Part shown: in pieces, positions 28,073-36,895 of the stretch
Position numbering within the stretch: position 1 is the stretch's first letter
How the letters are laid out: each line of letters starts with the position of its first letter
Origin: Bifidobacterium sp.
Lineage (GTDB): Bacteria; Actinomycetota; Actinomycetes; Actinomycetales; Bifidobacteriaceae
Assembly: GCF_022647885.1 (NCBI RefSeq)
Contig: NZ_JALCLM010000001.1
Coordinates: forward strand, 496,001 to 560,000
Direction: 5' to 3'
DNA length: 64,000 bases
The notes under the pieces: model-generated
Seen by the model: the letters and a program-made list of their open reading frames with translations, nothing else
What the model was told of the DNA's origin: nothing
The model's database searches: none
Program-made: the position numbers and the translations under genes

Positions 28073-28285
28073 TTAAATGTAGGGGTTGATTCGTTCTGGG
28101 TATGCCAGGGCGAGTTGTGCGAGGGTTTGTTGCCAGTTGGTGGTGATTTGGCCTCGATTATTGATGATTTTCCGTAGCTGAAAATTCAACGATTCGATCG
28201 AATTCGTCGTGTATATCACGCGACGGGGCATGGGCCGTGAGAGTCGCCAGAAGACCCGGGATGGTCGCGCCGAGAACGCGGCCAT
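28073..28285 (-). mobile_element. IS256-family transposase remnant (C-terminal end only)
   Basis: About 70 codons on the minus strand read RVIYTTNSIESLNFQLRKIINNRGQ...PERINPYI, the conserved C-terminal part of IS256-type transposases (the VIRTTNxIE region followed by the terminal helix). The rest of the transposase, including the first two catalytic Asp residues, is missing. The sequence left of the stop (about 28040-28072, GTGTTGTGTGTAAGGGTG) may be what is left of one IS end. It shows that a mobile element inserted at the downstream border of the sugar-acid cluster and later decayed. Confidence 0.8.
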
Positions 28286-28388
28286 GGAATCGTTCTTCTC
28301 TCTATATTTGCCTACAGCAACCAGCTAGCGGCATAACACAAACAAAGGGAAACAGTCAACCAAACCTATAGCAAACCCCCAGCCGTAC

Positions 28389-28600
28389 ATGAGCCTGGAT
28401 GACTCGATGCGCCGCATCGCCAACCAGACGCTCTTTGCCAAGCTCTGCGCCCAGGACGACAATCATGTCGAAGGCCGCAACGGTGAGCCCTTCGATATCC
28501 TCACGGACCTCGATATACAAAAACTCGCTCTCTGCCACAAGGCGGAGAGCGAGACGGGAAATCAAACTCAGTTCGTCGCAAGTTTGAACAACGAACAGCT
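28389..28600 (+). pseudogene. Serine-recombinase C-terminal remnant next to tRNA-Lys
   Basis: The frame MSLDDSMRRIANQTLFAKL...NGEPFDILTDLDIQ resembles the C-terminal region of large serine recombinases (RRLxNQAFF ... EPF..L). No catalytic domain is present upstream, so it is a decayed end of an integrase gene. The open frame runs on into the antisense of the tRNA, where its residues are meaningless. The segment is more GC-rich than its flanks. Its position against the 3' end of tRNA-Lys is where tRNA-targeting elements leave their integrase. Assignment is by motif memory, so moderate. Confidence 0.5.
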
Positions 28601-28675
28601 GGTGCCCCCCCTCGGATTCGAACCGAGAACCCACGACTTAAAAGGACGCTGCTCTAACCATTGAGCCAGAGGGGC
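28600..28675 (-). tRNA. tRNA-Lys (anticodon TTT)
   Basis: Read on the minus strand, a full cloverleaf is seen: acceptor GCCCCTC paired with GGGGGGC, D-arm GCTC-AATGGTTA-GAGC, anticodon loop CTTTTAA (anticodon TTT), T-arm CTCGG-TTCGAAT-CCGAG, discriminator A and an encoded CCA (28600-28602). One U-U mismatch is present in the anticodon stem (positions 30/40). It borders the recombinase remnant at its 3' end, a common integration target. Confidence 0.95.
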
Positions 28676-28908
28676 AACAGCAGTACATCTTACAACTGAA
28701 TTCGCAAAGACGCCACTCCGCTGAGCAATTGGTGTGGCTTTGTTGCATATTCGCTGCTACTAAAGAGTTTTCAGCACCGCTCATGATGTCGATTGCGCAG
28801 TTGAGAATGAGCCTCAGAAGCGTTGGAAAACAAGGAAAATAGTGGTATCGCAATTACAAGGCACTTAAGCTACGAGGCACCAAGGCCGAGACCTTGTATA
28901 TATGAAGC

Positions 28909-29187
28909 TCAGTCAAGACCTAGGTCGAAAGCTGCGCTGAGTTCTTTGTCAGAATACGTTTTAAACGCCATTAAGGTTTGGGTGTTGATAACCCCGTCAA
29001 CTTTCGCAATTCCTCCTGGAATGATGGAAGTGAGATCTTCGAAGGCTTTTGTGGAGACCACAGCAACGAGATCGATATCACCAGCAACTGAATATACGTC
29101 TTTTACGCCATCGATTTCGACAATTGATTGAGCTGCCTCATTGATTTTATTGGATTCTGCATTAATCATCACGATTGCATCAACCAT
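28909..29187 (-). CDS. Stand-alone Lrp/AsnC ligand-binding (RAM) domain protein
   Basis: 92 residues, equal to just the C-terminal effector domain of Lrp/AsnC regulators: VDAIVMINAESNKINEAAQSIVEIDGVKDVYSVAGDIDLVAVVSTKAFEDLTSII...VINTQTLMAFKTY. The helix-turn-helix half is absent and the gene has its own ribosome-binding site (GAAAGGA before the ATG), so this is a natural stand-alone form and not a truncation. Such proteins form decamer-like rings that bind amino acids and may work with full-length Lrp proteins. No partner is adjacent. Confidence 0.9.
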   Translation of the reverse strand: MVDAIVMINAESNKINEAAQSIVEIDGVKDVYSVAGDIDLVAVVSTKAFEDLTSIIPGGIAKVDGVINTQTLMAFKTYSDKELSAAFDLGLD

Positions 29188-29438
29188 GAGTGTTCCTTTC
29201 GCAAGCTTGTTCCTTCAGAGCTTTCGTTATCCGTGCTCAGACTTATCCGTTGAACGACATCTCTACCTGTTGCCCAGTATAGATTCATATATCTATACGC
29301 GCTGGTCATGATTCGAGGAATACGAGGATCCTCCGTTATTCAATAGATTCGGGTACTCCATCACTATGATTCACGGCGAGGAGATGTGCAGAACGGCTTG
29401 CATCGCAGCGCAGTAAGAAACTAAGACATACCATTAAA

Positions 29439-29451
29439 AGTCATTTTGACT
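29439..29451. promoter_or_regulatory. Candidate NrtR operator upstream of nrtR-nadABC
   Basis: AGTCA-TTT-TGACT is a perfect inverted repeat in the 410-base gap before nrtR. The right arm overlaps a possible -35 TTGACT (29446-29451) followed after 18 bases by TAAACA. NrtR regulators bind palindromes with GTC/GAC arms in front of NAD genes, so the position and the arms fit autoregulation. The remaining gap (29188-29597) shows nothing else I can name. Confidence 0.45.
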
Positions 29452-29597
29452 ATAAGTGGAGTAGACTGCTAAACAGCATCAACAACACCATCGATACACC
29501 GTAGATCTCACGAACATTGACGCTACCAGGATTTAAGCAATTGAGCTCGGGTAATTGAATCCGCATAATCAGCAACAGACGCAGCAAGGAGAATCGC

Positions 29598-30440
29598 ATG
29601 CCAATAGGAAATGTTAGCGAGCGACAACAACTGCCGCCCGATGTGGGTATTTCAGTGGTGATTCTTGCTCTGGGTGATCCAGACGGTGAAGTCTCAGCGC
29701 TCGACCAGCCAAATTGCCACGGTGAAGCTCACCAGTCGAATTCGGGCACTGGACAACTCTGGATACCACTGGTTAAGCGTGTGAAGCAACCATTTTTCGG
29801 TGAGTGGGCGCTGCCTGGAGGCAAACTGCAATGCGGAATTTCTCTTGAACAGGCAGCTTTTTCGGCACTCGATTCAACTACTGATATGCATCCACGCTAT
29901 TTGGAACAACTTTATACATTTGGTGATCCAAGTCGCTCAAGCGGCGGTTTACCAATGGTATCTATTGTGTATTGGGCTCTAGTCGGTGCTACTGAAACTA
30001 AGCAGTATCAGGAGGCGGACAACGTTCAGTGGTTTCCCGTTGACGCCCTGCCGAAGCTCGCTTTTGACCACAACAACATTGTTGAATATGCATTGTGGCG
30101 ACTGCGCAATCGAATTGAGTATTCGACCATAGCTGCACGTTTAGTGGGAGAGCAATTCACATTAGCTCAATTGCGTAGCGTGCATGAAGCGGTTCTGGGG
30201 CATCCTCTGGATCCTGCGAATTTTCGACGTCGGATGCTGAGCTCCAACGAATTGGAAGATACAGGCTCCACCGTAGTGCAAGGACGCAGCCGACCGGCAG
30301 TTATTTACCGCTATAGAGCTAATGAGCAGGCAGTATTCAGACCTGAAGCGTCGCTCAACGTAAATGCACAAACGACGAATATTTCAGAATCTACGGATAA
30401 CAGTCCACATACATCTATGACCCCACTGTTAAAGGAGTAA
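29598..30440 (+). CDS. nrtR: NrtR: Nudix-domain transcriptional regulator of NAD synthesis
   Basis: 280 residues. Residues about 15-150 are a Nudix domain (FFGEWALPGGKLQCGISLEQAAFSAL) whose Nudix box has lost the catalytic RE..EE residues, reading LDSTTD there, as expected for an ADP-ribose sensor and not an enzyme. Residues about 160-225 form a C-terminal winged helix (FTLAQLRSVHEAVLGHPLDPANFRRRML) that binds DNA. NrtR represses NAD-synthesis genes and is released by ADP-ribose-type ligands. Here it is the first gene of the nadABC run, 4 bases before nadA, with AAGGAG before its ATG. A candidate operator lies at 29439. Confidence 0.93.
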   Translation: MPIGNVSERQQLPPDVGISVVILALGDPDGEVSALDQPNCHGEAHQSNSGTGQLWIPLVKRVKQPFFGEWALPGGKLQCGISLEQAAFSALDSTTDMHPRYLEQLYTFGDPSRSSGGLPMVSIVYWALVGATETKQYQEADNVQWFPVDALPKLAFDHNNIVEYALWRLRNRIEYSTIAARLVGEQFTLAQLRSVHEAVLGHPLDPANFRRRMLSSNELEDTGSTVVQGRSRPAVIYRYRANEQAVFRPEASLNVNAQTTNISESTDNSPHTSMTPLLKE

Positions 30441-30444
30441 CATC

Positions 30445-31710
30445 ATGAGCGCTGTTGATGAGATTATTGCTCGACTTGATGCGCAGAACACCTGCGACAC
30501 CGATCTCGCACTCGACCCTTGGGCCTTTGACGACCCACACGTACCTAATTCATATGGTCCTGGTGCTTCAATCGCAGATCGCATACCCCATATGGCTCCG
30601 CGTCAACAACCACTACCGGAGAAGTATCGTCAAGCATCTAATGCTGAGCTTCGCGCACGAATAATTGAGGCAAAAGCACAGTTGGGTGATGCTGTGCTGA
30701 TTCTCGGCCATTTCTACCAGCGCGACGAAATTGTCGAACATGCTGATTTCCTTGGTGACTCTTTCCAATTAGCAAAGAATGCAACAGAGCGGCCTGACGC
30801 CAAACATATCGTGTTTTGTGGGGTTCATTTTATGGCTGAAACAGCAGATATTCTTTCTATGCCGGAGCAAAGTGTCACCTTGCCAAACTTGTCGGCAGGA
30901 TGCTCAATGGCGGACATGGCGGATATCGATCAGGTCGAGGAATGTTGGGATCAGCTTGATGAAATTTGCGGGTCTGATAAGACTCTAGATGGTCTGGCTC
31001 CTATTATTCCGGTTACGTATATGAATTCTTCTGCTGCGCTCAAGGCTTTCTGCGGCAAGCACGGTGGTATCGTCTGCACATCTTCTAATGCTCGTGCTGT
31101 TTTGCAATGGTCCTTTGCCAGAGGGCAACGAGTGCTCTTTTTCCCGGATCAGCATCTAGGCCGCAACACCGCACTAGCGATGGGTATGGATCTTAATCGT
31201 ATGCCGTTATGGAACCCCTATAAACCCTTAGGAGGTGGAACCCCAGAGCAATATCAGCAGGCGCAAATGATTCTGTGGAAAGGATTCTGCTCAGTGCACC
31301 AGCGCTTCACTGTTGAGCAGATCAAGCGAGCTCGTGCAGCGTATCCGGATGTCAAAGTTATTGTTCATCCAGAGTGCTCGATGGAGGTAGTTAATGCAGC
31401 AGATGGCACTGGTTCCACCGCATATATTGTTAAGCAGATTGAACAAGCTCCTGCGGGGTCAGCGATTGCGGTCGGTACAGAGATCAATCTGGTGAATCGT
31501 TTGGCAGCTCAATATCCCGATAAAACGGTGTTTTGTCTTGACCCAGTTGTTTGTCCTTGTTCCACAATGTTCCGCATTCATCCCGCATATTTAGCGTGGT
31601 CGCTTGATCAGCTGTTGGAGGGCGAAGTGGTAAATCGCATCACCGTTGATGCTCAAACCGCAGGACATGCCAGAGTTGCTTTAGAGCGAATGTTGAGGGT
31701 GCATCCATGA
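30445..31710 (+). CDS. nadA: Quinolinate synthase A
   Basis: 421 residues. Motifs of the 4Fe-4S quinolinate synthase are present: LGHFYQRDEIVEHADFLGDSFQLAKNA, FCGVHFMAETADIL, LSAGCSMADM, VTYMNSSAALKAFCG, FPDQHLGRNTA, VIVHPECSMEVV, AVGTEINLVNRLA and VVCPCSTMF, with the three cluster Cys in the FCG, PEC and CPC segments or nearby. It condenses iminoaspartate with dihydroxyacetone phosphate. It is longer than the usual about 350 residues owing to an N-terminal extension of some 70 residues typical of actinobacterial forms. AAAGGAG precedes the start; its stop overlaps nadB by 4 bases. Confidence 0.97.
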   Translation: MSAVDEIIARLDAQNTCDTDLALDPWAFDDPHVPNSYGPGASIADRIPHMAPRQQPLPEKYRQASNAELRARIIEAKAQLGDAVLILGHFYQRDEIVEHADFLGDSFQLAKNATERPDAKHIVFCGVHFMAETADILSMPEQSVTLPNLSAGCSMADMADIDQVEECWDQLDEICGSDKTLDGLAPIIPVTYMNSSAALKAFCGKHGGIVCTSSNARAVLQWSFARGQRVLFFPDQHLGRNTALAMGMDLNRMPLWNPYKPLGGGTPEQYQQAQMILWKGFCSVHQRFTVEQIKRARAAYPDVKVIVHPECSMEVVNAADGTGSTAYIVKQIEQAPAGSAIAVGTEINLVNRLAAQYPDKTVFCLDPVVCPCSTMFRIHPAYLAWSLDQLLEGEVVNRITVDAQTAGHARVALERMLRVHP

Positions 31711-33539
31711 TTGTTGTCGTTGGATCGGGGATTGCAGGGCTTTCTGCTGCATTAGCAATCACGCAGACCGTTGGAGAACACGGCACAGCCTCATCTGAGG
31801 CACATCCTGATGTGCTACTGGTCACTAAAGGCCCGATTTTAGAATCTAACACTTTGCACGCGCAAGGCGGTATCGCGGTAGCCCTATTCCAAGATGATGA
31901 TCCGAGTCTGCACAAGGCCGATACCCTAGCAGCTGGTGCTGGTCTTTGTGACCCTACGGCTGTTGATGTGCTCACCCGCGAGGGAGTCCAAAGGGTGCGT
32001 GAACTGGTTGAAGCAGGCGTACATTTCGACCGTCAGCCGGATGGAAATTTGTCACGTGGGCTTGAGGCGGCTCATGGTAAAGCGCGCGTAATCCATGCCG
32101 GCGGTGATGCAACGGGCAAGATATTGGAGCAGGATGTTGCTGCGATGGTGCTTGCCAATCCCAAAGTTCATGTAATTGAACATGCGATGCTGAAAGATCT
32201 CATTATTACTGACAATCGAGTTGCTGGTGTCACACTCTTAATTGACACGAGCGCGCAGCCAGTAGCGCAACAATACCCCAATAGCATAAGCGATTATGTG
32301 CTGAATCAAGCAAGTACTGCAAGCAACCATATGGTCGATGTCAGAGCTCAGGCAGTCATCCTTGCCACTGGAGGTTCTGGACAGCTATATCCATATACCA
32401 CTAACCCGCAGATTGCTACTGGCGACGGTGTCGCTGCTGCTTGGCGAGCTGGAGCACAGCTAGCAGATTTGGAGTTCTATCAGTTTCATCCAACAGCTTT
32501 GGCAGTCGGTGAACACTTTTTAATCTCTGAAGCAGTAAGAGGTGAAGGGGCTCATTTGCTTGATGAACAGGGAGTCCGCTACATGCTTCAAGTAGATAAA
32601 CATGCCGAACTTGCCCCTCGTGATGTGGTTGCCAGGGCGAATTTTGCTGTGATGCAGAAACAGTCGGGACGGCCAGTGTATCTCGATGTGTCACAGATAT
32701 CACTGCCAGATTCCGTTATTTCAGATGCGCTAAGCAATGCCAGACCAACAGTTCGAAGCTCGCATAAAGAACTGCTACGAGCCTTTCTGCATCGCCGCTT
32801 TCCGACAATTGATGCCACCACACGCTCACTCGGTTTTGATTGGTGTGATCAGGCACTGCCAGTAGCTCCTGCAGCGCACTATTCAATGGGCGGTATTTGC
32901 ACTGATGTTTTCGGACGGACGAGTGTACCTGGCTTATATGCCGCAGGTGAGTGTGCGCGAAGCGGTGTGCATGGGGCAAATAGATTAGCTTCCAATTCCT
33001 TGCTGGAAGGTCTCGTGTTTGGTCACAGGGCGGGTATTGCAGCAAAGAATTTCATCAATTCACCTCAGGCTACACTTCAAGTCTGGCAAACTCAACCGCA
33101 GCATGCAGCACATCAACGACTCAGATTGTTGCAGATACCTAGCGTCAATCATCCCGAGCGAGGTCTACACAGCGCTGATGTTGCTAATAGCGATTTACCG
33201 CGATTCGAGGCATCCGATACAAGGGAGGGCATTCAGCAAGAGCTTTGGAATCATGTTGGAGTACTTCGTGATAGACAAGGGCTCACGGCTGCCATAGCTC
33301 ATTTGGGCTCTGCGCTCGCAGAAGCAGAATCGGTTGTTGCAAACCGAGATATTCGTCCACAAAATCTTGCAGCTGATTGTGCGGTGCAACAGTTGGAGAA
33401 TCGTAATTTACTCACAGTCGGATATCTCAGTGCTGTTGCAGCCTTGCAGCGCCAAGAGTCGCGAGGTGCACATGCCCGTACTGATTTCCCGAATAGGAGC
33501 GAAGTTGGTGTTTCGATGCGTTATGCCAAGTATTCATGA
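31707..33539 (+). CDS. nadB: L-aspartate oxidase
   Basis: 610 residues. The FAD-binding VVGSGIAGLSAALAI begins at the second residue. HAQGGIAVALF, VIHAGGDATGKILEQDV, LATGGSGQLY, EFYQFHPTAL, EAVRGEGAHLLD and the C-terminal FAD motif GGICTDVFGRTSVPGLYAAGECA with GVHGANRLASNSLLEGLVFG are all conserved. It oxidises L-aspartate to iminoaspartate for NadA. The tail beyond about 440 is long, with extra polar stretches. The start overlaps the nadA stop by 4 bases, which matches the need for channelling of the unstable product. Confidence 0.97.
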   Translation: MIVVVGSGIAGLSAALAITQTVGEHGTASSEAHPDVLLVTKGPILESNTLHAQGGIAVALFQDDDPSLHKADTLAAGAGLCDPTAVDVLTREGVQRVRELVEAGVHFDRQPDGNLSRGLEAAHGKARVIHAGGDATGKILEQDVAAMVLANPKVHVIEHAMLKDLIITDNRVAGVTLLIDTSAQPVAQQYPNSISDYVLNQASTASNHMVDVRAQAVILATGGSGQLYPYTTNPQIATGDGVAAAWRAGAQLADLEFYQFHPTALAVGEHFLISEAVRGEGAHLLDEQGVRYMLQVDKHAELAPRDVVARANFAVMQKQSGRPVYLDVSQISLPDSVISDALSNARPTVRSSHKELLRAFLHRRFPTIDATTRSLGFDWCDQALPVAPAAHYSMGGICTDVFGRTSVPGLYAAGECARSGVHGANRLASNSLLEGLVFGHRAGIAAKNFINSPQATLQVWQTQPQHAAHQRLRLLQIPSVNHPERGLHSADVANSDLPRFEASDTREGIQQELWNHVGVLRDRQGLTAAIAHLGSALAEAESVVANRDIRPQNLAADCAVQQLENRNLLTVGYLSAVAALQRQESRGAHARTDFPNRSEVGVSMRYAKYS

Positions 33540-33594
33540 ATACCGATACAACGCGGATCCCTTCAGCAAACTTCGTGTAAGAAAGTAGATAACC

Positions 33595-34443
33595 ATGCTA
33601 ACGACATCACGTATTCGCCAAGTAGTTGAAGCAGCACTTCAAGAAGATGCTCCCACAGGGGACATAAGCTGCGCTTATGTGATAGATGCGAATATGCAGG
33701 GAGCTGCTCAACTGGTAGCAAGAGAAGCAGGCGTGATGAGTGGCATGGCTGTATTTGAAGCAGCTTTCAAACTCGAAAATCCTCAGATTGAAGTCTCTGA
33801 ACATTTCGTTGATGGCGGAGCCTTTGCTGCCGGACAGGTACTCGCACAAGTAAGTGGGGCTGTCGGCGATATACTGACCGCTGAGCGAGTGGCGCTAAAT
33901 TTCATACAAAGAATGTCTGGTATCGCTACATTAACCGCAGCATTTGTTGCAGCCGTAGGCCCATATCCCGCCCATATTGTTGATACACGCAAGACCACGC
34001 CAGGGTTACGCGACTTTGAAAAATACGCTGTTACCTGTGGAGGCGGATTTAACCATCGTCAGGGACTCTCTGACGCAGTCATGCTGAAAGATAATCATCT
34101 TGCAGCTCTTAGCTCCAATGGCCAGAGCATAACGCAAGCAATCAAGCACATTCGCTCGCGTATCGGGCATACCACGCATATCGAGGTTGAGATTGACCGG
34201 CTTGATCAACTTGAAGAAGTGCTTCGTGGCGAGCCAGACACCATAATGTTTGATAATTTCAGCACTGAAGATCTCGCAAGAGGTGTTCGTCGTGTGGCAG
34301 GCCGCACCTTGGTCGAAGCCAGTGGCAATATGTCTCTAAGTCGAGTACCTGAGGTGGCTCATACCGGTGTTGATCTGATTTCGGTCGGAGCGTTGACTCA
34401 TAGTGTGCGCAGCATTGATCTCGGTCTAGATTGGCTGGGTTGA
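33595..34443 (+). CDS. nadC: Nicotinate-nucleotide pyrophosphorylase (carboxylating)
   Basis: 282 residues, normal length. The quinolinate phosphoribosyltransferase signatures are EDAPTGDISCAYV, ERVALNFIQRMSGIATLT, DTRKTTPGLRDFEKYAVTCGGGFNHRQGLSDAVMLKDNH, HIEVEIDRLDQ, IMFDNF, EASGNMSLSRV and DLISVGALTHSV. It converts quinolinate and PRPP to nicotinate mononucleotide. It follows nadB after 55 bases and is 1 base from the cysteine desulfurase gene, so all five genes from nrtR are one unit. Confidence 0.97.
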   Translation: MLTTSRIRQVVEAALQEDAPTGDISCAYVIDANMQGAAQLVAREAGVMSGMAVFEAAFKLENPQIEVSEHFVDGGAFAAGQVLAQVSGAVGDILTAERVALNFIQRMSGIATLTAAFVAAVGPYPAHIVDTRKTTPGLRDFEKYAVTCGGGFNHRQGLSDAVMLKDNHLAALSSNGQSITQAIKHIRSRIGHTTHIEVEIDRLDQLEEVLRGEPDTIMFDNFSTEDLARGVRRVAGRTLVEASGNMSLSRVPEVAHTGVDLISVGALTHSVRSIDLGLDWLG

Positions 34444-34444
34444 T

Positions 34445-35710
34445 ATGGCCCAATCGGATAGTAGAGTCCCAAGCCCATCGTATTTGGCAGCAAACAATCT
34501 GTATCTAGATTCTGCAGCGACAGAAGCAGCTGACCCCGATGTTGTCAAAGCTATGGTGCCATACATGCTTCAAGAATTCGGCAATCCGGCGAGTGTGCAT
34601 ACGCAAGGGAAATTAGCTGCTGCAACATTGCACCAAGCTCGAGAAGAAGTAGCCCGACACCTTGGAGCCAGGACTGTAAATGTGATATTTACTTCGGGAG
34701 GTACAGAATCCGACAACCTTGCCATTAAAGGAATTGCTATGGGGATGGCAGCTAGGGAGCGGAATATGTCTGTGTCTAATGACTCAGAATCCAGTCTGGC
34801 TGCTCAAGCACGTAACGAAATAGTTATATCAGCCGTGGAACATCCCGCAGTAAAAGAATCTGCATACTGGCTCGAGCGCAACTGCGGTTTTCGAGTTCTG
34901 ACGGTACCGGTGGATGCTGTGGGCCGAGTCAGCCTAACAGCATTGAAGACGATGGTGAATCATCGTACCGTTCTGGTGTCGGTGATGTTGGCCAACAATG
35001 AGGTTGGAACAATACAACCGATACGACAGATATCAGATATCGCTCACTCTTGTGGCGCGGTAATGCACACCGATGCAGTGCAAGCTGCAGGACTCATTCC
35101 TATTGATGTGGCAGCTCTCGGTGTCGATGCCCTGAGTATTTCTGGGCATAAATTCGGCACACCAAAAGGTATTGGTGTGCTGCTGTTGCGTTCTTCGCTG
35201 CCATACGAAGCGTTAATCTCGGGTGGGGGACAGGAACGAGGAGTGCGCTCTGGCACTCAGAATGTTGCGGCTGCGGTTGCTATGGCTGTGGGTTTGCGTA
35301 AGTCATGTCGACATATGGTTTCGCAATCTCGGGATTTAGCTAACTCTGCTCGAGCTCTGGCTGATGCTGTGAAGCAGTCAGTGCCGAACGTTCAATTGAC
35401 TGGCGATTGGGAAAATCGTTTGCCGGGTCATGTATCGATGGTGTTTTCAGATGTTTCTGCTGAGGCGCTGTTGGTGGAATTGGATGTGCGCGGTATTAGT
35501 TGTTCAAGCGGGTCAGCTTGTGCTGTTGGGCATATGGAATCTTCGCAAACCTTGATAGCAATGGGCTTCGATCGGGTTTCATCGAAGAATTCCTTGCGAC
35601 TGACTTTTCGCCGCCCACTCACCCCTGCACAAATCAAGTGGATTGTCGAGATTCTGCAGGCATCGTTGTCTGCGCTGACTCCAAAACGCCATCACGTAAT
35701 GCATGAATAG
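34445..35710 (+). CDS. Cysteine desulfurase (NifS/IscS type), likely Fe-S supplier for NadA
   Basis: 421 residues. YLDSAATEAADPDVVKAM and FGNPASVHTQGKLA at the N-terminus, FTSGGTESDNLAIKG, HPAVKE, LANNEVGTIQPI, HTDAVQAAG, SISGHKFGTPKGIGVL with the pyridoxal-phosphate Lys, and SCSSGSACAVGHMESS with the active-site Cys are seen. The family removes sulfur from cysteine for Fe-S assembly. Its position 1 base after nadC suggests it serves the NadA 4Fe-4S cluster, like the nifS gene beside nad genes in Bacillus. Its name alone cannot be settled between NifS and IscS. A 111-bp repeat starts 23 bases after its stop. Confidence 0.93.
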   Translation: MAQSDSRVPSPSYLAANNLYLDSAATEAADPDVVKAMVPYMLQEFGNPASVHTQGKLAAATLHQAREEVARHLGARTVNVIFTSGGTESDNLAIKGIAMGMAARERNMSVSNDSESSLAAQARNEIVISAVEHPAVKESAYWLERNCGFRVLTVPVDAVGRVSLTALKTMVNHRTVLVSVMLANNEVGTIQPIRQISDIAHSCGAVMHTDAVQAAGLIPIDVAALGVDALSISGHKFGTPKGIGVLLLRSSLPYEALISGGGQERGVRSGTQNVAAAVAMAVGLRKSCRHMVSQSRDLANSARALADAVKQSVPNVQLTGDWENRLPGHVSMVFSDVSAEALLVELDVRGISCSSGSACAVGHMESSQTLIAMGFDRVSSKNSLRLTFRRPLTPAQIKWIVEILQASLSALTPKRHHVMHE

Positions 35711-35733
35711 ACAGCTGTTTATCTCAATTGTCG

Positions 35734-35844
35734 TTTGTGTAGGGATTTACTTCGTAAAGAAGCGTTCTTAAGATTTAAGAATGGCGGAATAATGCAAATC
35801 TCATTTCTCAAGAGACATATTTATTTGAAAAATCCCTACACAAA
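35734..35844. repeat. 111-bp inverted-repeat element, copy 2
   Basis: TTTGTGTAGGGATTT at the left is matched by AAATCCCTACACAAA at the right (15 bp), 111 bp in total. The centre reads AATGGCGGAATAATGCAAAT at the same offset as in copy 1. It fills the gap between the convergent cysteine desulfurase and TetR genes, where it could act as a two-way terminator. Flanks are CG on the left and AATCG on the right. Confidence 0.88.
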
Positions 35845-35866
35845 AATCGCTGTGCAGCTCTGAAAG

Positions 35867-36688
35867 TTATTGCTGAGCAATAGTTGGGGTGTTTGCTGCG
35901 GTATTTGCGTGATTTTCAACATCCGAGACAGTGTTGTTGTCTTTGTCGGAGATTGCTTCTTCCAGTTGTTCCGAGTTATGACCCTCGTTATCGTGCTTCG
36001 ATGCCTTATCGCCTGTTTTGCCAGAGTTGTTATTAATACGCTTTGCTTCAGATTTTGATGTGGGGTGCTTGCCTTCGAATCGTAATGTTGGTTTTGCTTC
36101 TAGACGAGAGAGTCCGTTCCACGCAAGGTTGACGATATATGCAGCAAGTTGCTCCTTGCTGGCTTTACGACGGTCAGCCCAGTATTGACCTGTAAATACA
36201 GTAAGGCCCACAAGCATTTGAGCGTAATACGGTACTCCTCGGGTTGAGAGTTTTTGCTGCTTAAAGGATTCTTCTAAGATTCCCTCGACGCGCAAACTGA
36301 CATCACCAAGTAACGAATTGAAGGAGCTTGATGGGTCAGTCGAAGGGGAGTCACGAACGAGAATCTGGAAGCCCTCAGTATGCTCCTCAATAAAACCTAG
36401 TAGGGCCAGTGCTGTGCGCTCCACAATTCGTCTAGGGTGATCGCTGCTTTTGCTAAGTGCTTGGTTTAAGGCTGTGGTGAGAGATAGCATTTCTCGGTCG
36501 ACAACAACCGCGTATAGTCCTTCTTTTCCACCAAAGTGTTCGTACACAATTGGTTTGCTAACCTTCGCGTTTGCTGCGATTTCTTCAACACTAACTGCTT
36601 CGAAACCTTTTGAAGCAAAGAGGGAGCGCCCGACTTCAATCAGCTGTTCGCGCCGTTGAAATGATGTCATTCGTGAAGATCCGCTCAT
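35867..36688 (-). CDS. TetR-family transcriptional regulator with polar C-terminal tail
   Basis: 273 residues from ATG 36688; upstream in-frame codons lack a ribosome-binding site, while GGGAAA lies about 10 bases before this ATG. The N-terminal TetR helix-turn-helix is typical: RREQLIEVGRSLFASKGFEAVSVEEIAANAKVSKPIVYEHFGGKEGLYAVVV. Residues about 60-200 are the helical ligand domain. The last 60 residues are a Lys/Asn/Asp-rich low-complexity tail, unusual for the family. No target gene is adjacent on the same strand, so its regulon is unknown. Confidence 0.92.
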   Translation of the reverse strand: MSGSSRMTSFQRREQLIEVGRSLFASKGFEAVSVEEIAANAKVSKPIVYEHFGGKEGLYAVVVDREMLSLTTALNQALSKSSDHPRRIVERTALALLGFIEEHTEGFQILVRDSPSTDPSSSFNSLLGDVSLRVEGILEESFKQQKLSTRGVPYYAQMLVGLTVFTGQYWADRRKASKEQLAAYIVNLAWNGLSRLEAKPTLRFEGKHPTSKSEAKRINNNSGKTGDKASKHDNEGHNSEQLEEAISDKDNNTVSDVENHANTAANTPTIAQQ

Positions 36689-36895
36689 GTACACAGTTTC
36701 CCACAATTTTTGAATCTTATGCGGCGGGTTATATTCCCATGAAGTATTCCCATTAAGCAATTGACATGAACAGCTTATGAGGTTATTGGCTGAGTGTCAT
36801 TATGACCTTACAGAGGATTTGGCGAGGAATTATGGCAATTATGGCGTCACGTGCGAGATAGCGTGTGGAGAACGCGCGGGGGTTCGGCTTCTACG

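Noticed and set aside
28600-28664. Continuation of the recombinase-remnant frame ending GFEPRTHDLKGRCSNH
   Set aside because: This is the tRNA-Lys gene read on the antisense strand, not protein sequence.
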